From the NCBI GenBank assembly GCA_015679605.1, contig JAAAVE010000806.1, forward strand, positions 1 to 10,701: a DNA stretch of 10,701 bases. The letters run 5' to 3'. The position numbers were made by a program, and so were the translations under genes. Below, in pieces: positions 1 to 7,206 of this stretch; within the stretch, counting starts at the first letter, position 1; each line of letters starts with the position of its first letter. This DNA is from Podila epigama. Its lineage: Eukaryota > Mortierellomycota > Mortierellomycetes > Mortierellales > Mortierellaceae. The notes under the pieces are model-generated. The model did no database searches and was not told where the DNA came from. It saw only the letters and a list, made by a program, of their open reading frames with translations.

Positions 1-349
1 ATGAGGAGGAATGGAATGGATTGGAAAGAGCAAAGGAATCTGTGGAGTAAGATGAAAAGGAAAGAAAAGAAGAAAAAAAAGACAAAGAGAGACTGCAATG
101 GGTTGGTTTGTCACCAACAAAAACCAAACCCGCAACCGCACCAACCAGGAGAGGCAGAGGGAACAAAAAAAAAAAAAGTCCAAGCAACATTATTCGAGTC
201 ACGTGTACACCATTTTATTATTGGCTCTTTTTTTTCCGACTATTCTTCTGATCTCTTTCTTCTGAATTTTGACCATTGAACATATCAAGTCGCCCAGTCT
301 GGGACTCTATGCATTCAACCGTCTTCATTATGTAAGCTTAGGTACCCTC

Positions 350-777
350 CCCGACCAAAAGAAAGGTACAAAAGCACAAAGAACAAAAGAAAAAGGTCAG
401 AAAGGATGAGACTGAGAGAGAACGCACTTGCGCTCAGTGGAAAACAAGACGCAGAAATGAACATTAGGAGAACAAAAAAAAAGAGAGGACACCACCTCTT
501 CAAAGAGAAAATTAATAATGATAAATAAAGAATTGTCCTTTGAGGAGATATGGATGACAGCTCGCCGCTGACACTAACCATTTTCCCGACCAAAAGAAAA
601 AATGAAGGCAAGGGCCAAAAGAAAACTGTCAACTATACCATGCAAAGAACCAATTAAAATTGGAGCTCGGTGAATGGTACGGTGTCCTCAGTAATAAAAA
701 AAAGAACATAAATAAAATCTCCAAACCCTGCTGGGACCAACTCGACCATTGACATGGCTAGTTCCCGACCAAAAGAA
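350..777. repeat. Three dispersed copies of a 14-bp motif, CCCGACCAAAAGAA
   Basis: The 14-mer CCCGACCAAAAGAA is present exactly at 350-363, 585-598 and 764-777, all in the same orientation. The second and third copies share two further bases on the left (TTCCCGACCAAAAGAA, 583-598 and 762-777). Flanking sequence is otherwise different, so these look like individual short elements and not remnants of one long duplication. Read on the minus strand they are TTCTTTTGGTCGGG. I did not find another exact copy elsewhere in the window. Function is unknown; binding sites in a promoter or 3' UTR are possible. Confidence 0.75.
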
Positions 778-900
778 GTAGCCAAATGGAGCAAAGGAGG
801 CCTTTGAGGAAATGGATTCCCGTTTTTCATCCTACCTCCCTCGAAAGAGAAGTAAGAGGAAAGACGAGTGCATATGTAAATGGAAACATGTGAGTGGAGT

Positions 901-962
901 GAAAAGAAAAAAAAAGGAAAAAGAAAAGAAGAAAAAAAAGAAAAAAAAGAAAGAAAGAAAAA
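901..962. repeat. 62-nt uninterrupted purine tract
   Basis: Every base on the plus strand from 901 to 962 is A or G, so the minus strand is a pure CT tract. It lies about 120 bp beyond the CPA2 stop codon. If transcribed as part of the CPA2 3' UTR it would be a U/C-rich element. It could instead belong to the promoter of a gene further left. It is a simple low-complexity sequence with no coding potential. Confidence 0.8.
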
Positions 963-1083
963 CAAAAAATAAGACCAAGATGCATAGAAGAATTACAGTG
1001 TCAAAGAATGAATGGATAGAAACAAAGAATGAGAGAAATGAAAAATGAAAAAGGGAACGAAATGAGAAAGAGGTATCAGCGGC

Positions 1084-4000
1084 TTAATAACGGCCACCAA
1101 CAAACTCTGCCCATGACTTGACTTCGGCAGGGATATCGCTGCCCTCGTTGCTGGCAGCAAGAGCAGCCTTGCGTTCCACATTCTTGTTGATAGCATTCAC
1201 AAAGAGAACACCACACTTCTCATCGTTGATGAGAGAGATGCCAGAGTCAACACCAGCACGGCGGACCATGTACTCCTTGTCATTCACATCCAAGGCACGG
1301 TTCCGGGCCAAGGAAATCACCATCTGGACATTCTCACCAGCCAAGGCCTTGTGCATCTTGGGAAGCGAATCAGGGGCAGAAACAAACTTGCATGGGATTC
1401 CTGCCTCGGACAAGTTCTTTTGAGTGTGCTTGGACATGGTGACAATTTTGGCACCATACTGCTGCAGACCCTTTCCAATCTTTGTCAAGTCTTCAGGCGT
1501 CGTCAAGTCATCCGAGGTCAACAACACACTCGAGTCCTGCGAAGGAAGCTTAAAGTTCTGGACACTTTGGATGGCGGCAAGGTATGCCTCCTCCTTGTCG
1601 CGACCAAAGCAAGCCACCTCACCAGTTGAGGCCATCTCCACTCCCAAGAATGGGTCAGCACCACCAAGACGAGTCCACGAGAACTGAGGGACCTTAACAG
1701 CCTGATATTCATACTCCTTTGCCATCAAATCTTGAGGGGCAGGGACATCCTTATTGCAAAGGGCGTGGGTGGCAGTCGTAATAAAGTTGTGGCCAAGAAC
1801 CTTGGAGACAAATGGGAAAGAACGCGAAGCACGGATGTTGCACTCAATCACCTTCAGAACAGGATCCTGGTCAGGAGAACCAGGTGCAGCAGGCTTGTGG
1901 ATAATCTGCATGTTGAAAGGTCCGGTGATCTGGAAAGCCTTGGCGAGCTTCTCGGCAATCGTCTTCAACTTGGACTTTGTAGAGTCCGCAATGTCGCGGG
2001 TGGGGAGGACCAAGGTAGCATCACCCGAGTGGACACCAGCATTCTCGACGTGCTCCGAGATGGCGTGCACAATCAGCTTGCCATCATGAGCAACAGCATC
2101 AATGTCAATCTCCTGAGCACCATGAATGAACTTTGTGATGACGACGGGGTGCAGAGGTGAAACGTCTGCAGCGAGGGTCAAGCAGCGGTGGAGGGCCTCG
2201 GGGGTGTGAGCGACATTCATGGCAGCACCAGAGAGAACATAGGATGGGCGAATGAGGACAGGGTAGCCAACTTGCTCAGCAAAAACGGAGGCCTGGTCCA
2301 ACGAAGTCAACTCCTTCCATTCGGGCTGGTCAACGCCGATGCTGTCCAAGATCTTGCTGAATTTGTAGCGGTCCTCGGCAGCATCGATCATCACGGGTGA
2401 GGTACCCAAAACGTTGGCATTGTTTTCGTGCAGACGGAGGGCAATGTTCTGGGGAAGCTGGCCACCGACAGAGACAACGACACCTTGAGCACTCTCCTGC
2501 TCGTAGATGTCCATCACACGTTCATACGACAATTCCTCAAAGTACAGACGGTCGCACTCATCGAAATCGGTCGAGACAGTCTCGGGGTTGTAGTTGACCA
2601 TGACAGTCTTCTTTCCAAGCTCGCGAAGGGCGCGAATGCACGAGACTCCACACCAGTCAAACTCAACGGAGGAGCCAATACGGTAGACGCCCGAGCCCAA
2701 GACCATGGTGCCCTTGTCGGTAAAGTTGACATCATGAGAGGAGGCGTTGTAGGTGGTGTAGAGGTAGTTGGTGTCAGCAGGGAACTCGGCAGCCAAGGTA
2801 TCGATACGCTTGACAAAGGGTGTGATGCCCATCACCTTGCGAGTCTGGCGAATGATGTCCTCAGACGTCTTCTTGCCAAGCAAGCCAGCAATCTGGGCAT
2901 CGGCGAAACCCTTGCGCTTGGCCTCGTGCAAAAGCTCAAAGGGCAGAGTCTGGGCATTGAACTTGCCGAGCTCCTTGTGAATATTGACGATGTTAGAAAG
3001 CTTGTGAAGGAACCACTTGTCAACCTTGGTAATGTCATGCACCTGGTCAACGGTGTAGCCCTTGTTCAGCATGGCATCGCCGATTGCAAACAGACGACGA
3101 TCGGTGGGGTTGGCCATGACCTTGTCCACGTCAGCAAACTGGAGAGCCTGGAAACCCTTGAACTGGGGGTCGACCTGACGGATGGCCTTCTGGAAAGACT
3201 CTTCAAAGGTGCGGCCAATGGCCATGACCTCACCAACAGACTTCATCGAGGAACCAATCTCACGGGAAACGTGCTGGAACTTTGCGAGATCCCAGCGAGG
3301 AATCTTGGTCACGATGTAATCGAGCGATGGTTCGAAGCAGGCAGTCGTAGTCTTTGTCACGGAGTTACGAAGGTTGGGCAAGGTGTGACCAAGAGCGATC
3401 TTGGCGGCGATGAAGGCCAAAGGATATCCAGTTGCCTTTGAGGCGAGGGCACTATATGTGTGTGAGAGATGGATGATTATCAGCAAGATGGAAAATACAA
3501 TCAGATATCTCTAGTAGAGATAAAAACAATCAACTCACAACCATTTTGGCCAAATTAAACAATGTCATATCTCCACCATTTACCTGGAACGACTGAGACG
3601 AGCATTCACCTCAATGACCTTGTACTCGAGACTCTCGGGGTGGAGCGCATACTGGACATTGCACTCTCCGACTACACCCAAGTGGCGGATAATCTTGATG
3701 GCTGCGGTACGGAGCATGTGGTACTCCTCATCACTCAGGGTCTGCGATGGGGCCACGACGATCGAGTCACCAGTGTGGGTACCAAGAGGGTCAAAGTTCT
3801 CCATGTTACAGACAGTGATGCAGTTGTTGGCAGCATCACGAACAACCTCGTACTCGACCTCCTTCCATCCCTTCATGGACTTTTCCACCAAAATCTGGGG
3901 CGAAAGAGTCAGTGACTTTGTTCCCAACGCGGTCAACTCGGCAGCATTGGCAGCAAAGCCTGAGCCAAGACCACCGAGTGAGAATGCTGATCGGATAATG

Positions 4001-5416
4001 ACTGGGTAGCCAATTTCCTCAGCAGCAGCCAAGGCGTCCTTCATGTTGTCCACAGCGACAGACTGAGCGACAGGGATATCGATTTCTGTTCACCGAGAGA
4101 AGTTGATGTATTCAAGGGTTAGGTTATTTGTTCGTGTTTTGACATGAAAAAAAACGACGCAAAAGATCATTGCAGCAGTCTTACCATTCAGGGCCTTGGC
4201 GAAGAGATCACGGTCCTCGCTGACAAGAAGGGTACGAATGGGCGTACCAAGGACCTTGACGTTCAAACGGTCAAAGATACCCATCTTGTCAAGCTGGATT
4301 CCACAATTCAGGGCAGTCTGACCACCAAAAGTCAAAAGGATACCATCAGGACGTTCGCGTTCAATAATGTACTCGAGGTACTCGGGCGTAACAGGCAAGA
4401 AGTAGACAGTGTCAGCGAGAGCGTGCGATGTCTGGATGGTTGCAATGTTTGGGTTGACGAGGACGGTCTCGATGTTGGACTCTTTCAAGGCCTTGATTGC
4501 CTGGGAGCCTGAAGTCGCGAAAGCACAAAAAAAAAAAAAAAGGTTTTGGGAGTCAGATAATTTACACCAGTCACTTTTTTTTTTAAAGTTCCTGCTCTCT
4601 CTTCTGGCGCATCCCATCGATTCGACCCTTTGTGACTGGCGATCTTTCTCTTGTCGTGTCATGTCGTCCGTTCTGTTATGGAGACCCTGTACACAAACAT
4701 ATGCAATCGTATCTATCGCGTGTCATCATTGCAATCCCCGGCTACTGCATCTATGCTTTTGCAATAACACCCTGTCTCTAGTTTGATCCACCTCGCTGAC
4801 CAAGAATGGCATCCATACAGTTGTCCAGTGAAGAGTCATTGTCCTCAGAGTCCTCGTTCCAGTTTGTAAATGAGTCTAACAAAGGACAAACATTGTGTTT
4901 TCATATTTTGGTTTCTCATTTTTTTCAATTTTCCTTACCAGAATAATCAAACTCTCCAGCCTGTCCAATAGTCAATCCTCCAGATCCGACGACGAGGACC
5001 TTCTTGACTTCAACAAGTGGCACATCAGCCAAGATGGCCTCAGAAACCAACTTTTTGGTGGGTGACAAGGTCGTTGATCCTTGCTTGCTCTCTTGAGCGG
5101 TCTCACGGGAAACTGAGAACCAACGAGCGTGCGATGCAGCAGCGACGGACTTGAGGCCGAACTGTCCAAGGGCAACAGGCTTCTGGCTGGATCGCAAACC
5201 ATTCAGCGAAGAGAGAAGAGGAGTGCGCAACGCGGTTCCGTGTGCAGTGGGTGCAGAGTGGTGGAGCATGGCCTTTGTCGAGAGCAAAGGCATGACTGAG
5301 GCACCGTTCTTGGCAGTCGAACGATGCGCTGTTGAGATCAATGAGTTGGAGAGGAGAACGGATGATCCATGGCTGGCAAGGGCCTTGGGTGATTTAGAGT
5401 AGAGCTGCTTGTACAT
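1084..5416 (-). CDS. CPA2: Carbamoyl-phosphate synthase, arginine-specific large subunit, mitochondrial
   Basis: This enzyme makes carbamoyl phosphate from ammonia (delivered by a separate glutaminase subunit, CPA1), bicarbonate and two ATP, for citrulline and arginine synthesis. Exons: 5416-4939, 4508-4185, 4085-3584 and 3451-1084. Introns of 430, 99 and 132 nt are all GT-AG, and the joined frame gives 1223 aa. The start is the first in-frame ATG, with A at -3. Residues 1 to about 100 form a basic, Ser/Ala-rich presequence ending in R-W-F-S (98-101), a plausible processing site. The first synthetase half has the nucleotide-binding [17 protein letters not shown] segment (144-160), the ATP-grasp loop [15 protein letters not shown] (294-308) and E426/N428/R430 in VIEVNARL. 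The second half has [12 protein letters not shown] (685-696), [15 protein letters not shown] (831-845) and E971/N973/R975. A methylglyoxal-synthase-like regulatory domain spans about 1073-1213. No aspartate transcarbamylase follows, which excludes the pyrimidine-pathway fusion. The catalytic motifs checked are intact. Confidence 0.97.
4509..4938 (-). other. CPA2: CPA2 intron 1 (430 nt)
   Basis: The donor is GTAAGG (4938-4933) and the acceptor is TTCAG ending at 4509. A 15-base T run (4541-4527 on the sense strand) lies just before the acceptor, and a CTGAC branch-like sequence lies further upstream. The intron splits the glycine codon of the conserved [12 protein letters not shown] segment, so protein continuity fixes both ends. 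It is three to four times longer than the other two introns of the gene. I see no open frame or RNA gene in it that I can support. Confidence 0.9.
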
Positions 5417-5635
5417 GTTGGAGTTGAGATCTTTTCTTCTTTTTGGTTTATGGTCGACAAAGGGCAAAAGAGAGAGAAGGAGGGCAAAGTGGGATTAAAA
5501 GGGATGTGTTCGTGTTCGTTGAGAAAAGGAGAGGGGGATGAATGAAGATGCCTGCTGTAAAGATGATACTTGGTCGTATATCAATCAGTACGAAGGTCAC
5601 AGGTTAGGAGGGGGATGTAGCGTTGTGGGTTTGGT

Positions 5636-5702
5636 GAAGAAGAAAAAGAAGAAAAAGAAAAAGAAAAAGAAAATGAAATGAGCTTGTTGGATTCCTTTTA
5701 TA
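5636..5702 (-). promoter_or_regulatory. CPA2: CPA2 core promoter: TATA box plus CT tract
   Basis: On the minus strand TATAAAAG lies at 5702-5695, 279 bp before the CPA2 ATG. About 20 bp further downstream is a pure pyrimidine tract (5673-5636, CTTTTT-type repeats), a plausible transcription start region. The resulting leader of roughly 220 nt has no ATG between the tract and the start codon, so no upstream ORF beginning with ATG is visible. This is a sequence-based prediction without transcript evidence. Confidence 0.6.
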
Positions 5703-5960
5703 CTTCCAGATGGCTTACCCACTTGCCACTGCTCGGCTAGTTTGATCACAACAAGACAAGTTTGAACAAAGATATCGTATCAAAAGGCCAAAAGGAAGGC
5801 ATGCTGTACGCGCGACGATTGGACAGATTGATCCGCAAAAACAGGACCTCGCTCGCTTTTTTGCTTCGCTGGAGAAAATGAAAATATGAGCTCGGATGAT
5901 TCACAAACCTTAAAAAAATCTCAACCACTGATCCATGTCGGTCACGTATCTCGAATGTGT

Positions 5961-6008
5961 TTGGGTTTACGAGTTGGGTTTACGAGTTGGGTTTACGAGT
6001 TGGGTTTT
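5961..6008 (+). repeat. Minisatellite, 13-bp unit TTGGGTTTACGAG, about 3.6 copies
   Basis: Three exact copies of TTGGGTTTACGAG lie head to tail (5961-5973, 5974-5986, 5987-5999), followed by a partial fourth (TTGGGTTT, 6000-6007) that runs into TGG. The unit length is not a multiple of three, so the repeat is unlikely to be selected as protein. The unit contains GGGTTTA, which is telomere-like in composition, but the intervening CGAG makes it different from known telomere arrays. It lies about 550 bp upstream of the CPA2 start. Confidence 0.9.
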
Positions 6009-6691
6009 GGGAGCACACAAATGTTCAAATAACAATAGGTGCAAAAATGAGAAAAAAAGCATGGCAAGCAACGGCTCACATATCGCATGGCTTCTACACA
6101 TTCTTCAGTCATTTTTTCCAGGTACATGTTCATGTTCTGTTTACGTTCGTACAACAAATGTGGTGTTTGGCCTAATAGATCACTTTCTCGCTTCCTTTGT
6201 GAGGCAAAGTTCAGGCCATGTAAAGACGATCCATGGTCATCACACGTGCAATGTGTACTCCCATGCCACGACATACACTTTTCTGAACCAACGACCCCAT
6301 CTTCACTATCATGAAACGCGAGGCATGTACAGTACGTACAATACCACAATCACTCGCAGACACTTACAGGCAAACCTGGCACACTAATTGCCCTGTACAA
6401 CAAACCAAGCTACAAAAATAATACTGTCACCTCTAACACCGAGGATTGATGGCAACAATTTGGCTTGAGTATTTGTCAAGTGTGAAGACTGACAGGGGAA
6501 TCAATTGCGTTGTACAAGTTTGCCCATGTTATCAACAGGAGATCATATCAGGGCCAACTATATCTCTGTAAAAAAAAAAACTAGGAAGCAAACGCGACAT
6601 TAACATGATGTATATCATAGTGGCCGTAACTATGGGTCCATGCTGCCGCAGTTTAGGGAGGATAAGGGAGCAATAGGCAGCGTGACTTATG

Positions 6692-6711
6692 CACATGAAC
6701 CTGTTCATGTG
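6692..6711. promoter_or_regulatory. Perfect inverted repeat with 9-bp arms
   Basis: CACATGAAC (6692-6700) and GTTCATGTG (6703-6711) are exact reverse complements separated by CT. GTTCA recurs on the same strand at 6711-6715 and 6723-6727, giving a small cluster. It lies about 500 bp upstream of the OSH6 start, so a binding site for a dimeric transcription factor is one possibility. The factor is unknown. Confidence 0.5.
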
Positions 6712-6731
6712 TTCAAGTGTGTGTTCATGGA

Positions 6732-6743
6732 CACAACGTTGTG
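6732..6743. promoter_or_regulatory. 12-bp perfect palindrome CACAACGTTGTG
   Basis: The sequence is its own reverse complement and begins 20 bp after the end of the CACATGAAC inverted repeat. Alone it could be chance; its closeness to a second perfect palindrome is what makes it notable. No known binding protein is assigned. Confidence 0.4.
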
Positions 6744-6929
6744 GAGTGAGCATGCTATCCATGCTAAAGCAAACATTTCAGCAACTCTTTTCCTACGGGT
6801 GTTAGGTAATATCATGCGAACCAATGTGGACCTGAACTCATGTCAATCATATTGAGCTGAGGTCTTGAGATTGATCAGCAATGGGACTTGACCATATCCA
6901 CAAAGGTGGGTTTGTGGATGTAAGGCGCG

Positions 6930-7206
6930 GTGTTTTTTTTTTGTTTTGTTTTGTGGAGAGCCATCGTTTTTTATTTTTTTTCTTGTTACCTTTGGACACA
7001 TTTTTATTTTCTGGTTCACCTTGAAGAGAAAATCAAAGGAGCTCTCATAACTTTTTTTTTTTGGTTTCTTTTCTTCTGCCCCATCGTCTTTCGTGTTACT
7101 TTCGTTTCTTTCTTTCTGGTTCTCAAATACATTCCAATCTTCAAATCAGCCTAACCATACAGCTCTAATTCACCAAACACTTTTACCCCTCAGCAACCAG
7201 AACCTC
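6930..7206 (+). promoter_or_regulatory. OSH6: OSH6 proximal promoter and 5' UTR, pyrimidine-rich
   Basis: The sense strand has several T runs (about 6932-7070) followed by a CT-rich block (about 7066-7130). No clear TATA box is seen at the expected place. From about 7093 to the OSH6 ATG at 7207 there is no other ATG, so 7207 is the first start codon downstream of the CT block. The arrangement resembles the CT tract before CPA2 and suggests that transcription starts within or just after the tract. Confidence 0.5.

Larger units (their letters stand above)
1..1083. other. Gene-free 3' flank of CPA2, purine-rich on the plus strand
   Basis: I see no convincing gene here. The open frames are low-complexity products of the base composition: Lys/Arg-rich on the plus strand and Phe/Leu/Ser-rich on the minus strand. 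No recognisable domain or plausible exon chain appears. The right end must hold the 3' UTR of the minus-strand CPA2 gene. No AATAAA on that strand was found close to its stop, so the poly(A) site is not placed. The plus strand is purine-rich, so the minus strand is pyrimidine-rich, notably at 54-82 and 901-962. In the other two intergenic regions, sense-strand pyrimidine tracts precede start codons. This flank could therefore also hold the promoter of a further minus-strand gene starting just left of the window; that is inference. Confidence 0.6.
5703..6929. other. Divergent intergenic spacer between CPA2 and OSH6
   Basis: This stretch separates two divergent genes. It contains a 13-bp tandem repeat (5961-6008), a CACGTG E-box (6243-6248), two perfect palindromes (6692-6711, 6732-6743) and scattered short GTAC-rich and GTTCATG motifs. 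Open frames exist on both strands, the longest being 150 codons at 5935-6387 (plus), but they overlap each other, cross the tandem repeat and show no recognisable domain. I found no tRNA, 5S rRNA or snRNA signature. Confidence 0.6.

Noticed and set aside
1-279. 92-codon plus-strand frame at the left edge
   Set aside because: It is Lys/Arg-rich low complexity from the purine tract, with no domain and no plausible continuation to a neighbouring exon.
315-965. Two minus-strand frames rich in Phe, Leu and Ser (315-632 and 654-965)
   Set aside because: Their hydrophobic composition follows directly from the pyrimidine-rich strand. The apparent membrane segments are not convincing and nothing is recognisable.
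2428-3441. 337-codon frame antisense to CPA2 exon 4
   Set aside because: It lies entirely opposite a highly conserved exon, does not begin with ATG, and is explained by codon composition of the real gene.
5417-5467. 17-residue N-terminal extension of CPA2
   Set aside because: It would begin at TTG, not ATG. The first in-frame ATG is at 5416 with a good context, and the mitochondrial presequence begins there.
5897-5903. TGATTCA as a possible Gcn4/CPC1 amino-acid-control site for CPA2
   Set aside because: It differs by one base from TGACTCA, is a single copy about 480 bp from the start, and such 7-mers are frequent by chance.
6243-6248. CACGTG E-box in the spacer (another at 200-205)
   Set aside because: A 6-bp palindrome is expected several times in 10 kb, so no regulatory role can be argued from it.
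5993-6349. Cys-rich 118-codon minus-strand frame suggesting a small secreted protein
   Set aside because: It has no signal peptide, its cysteines are not regularly spaced, and it overlaps another chance frame and the end of the minisatellite.
7093-7206. 38-residue N-terminal extension of OSH6
   Set aside because: It would begin at GTG inside the CT-rich leader. No ATG exists before 7207.
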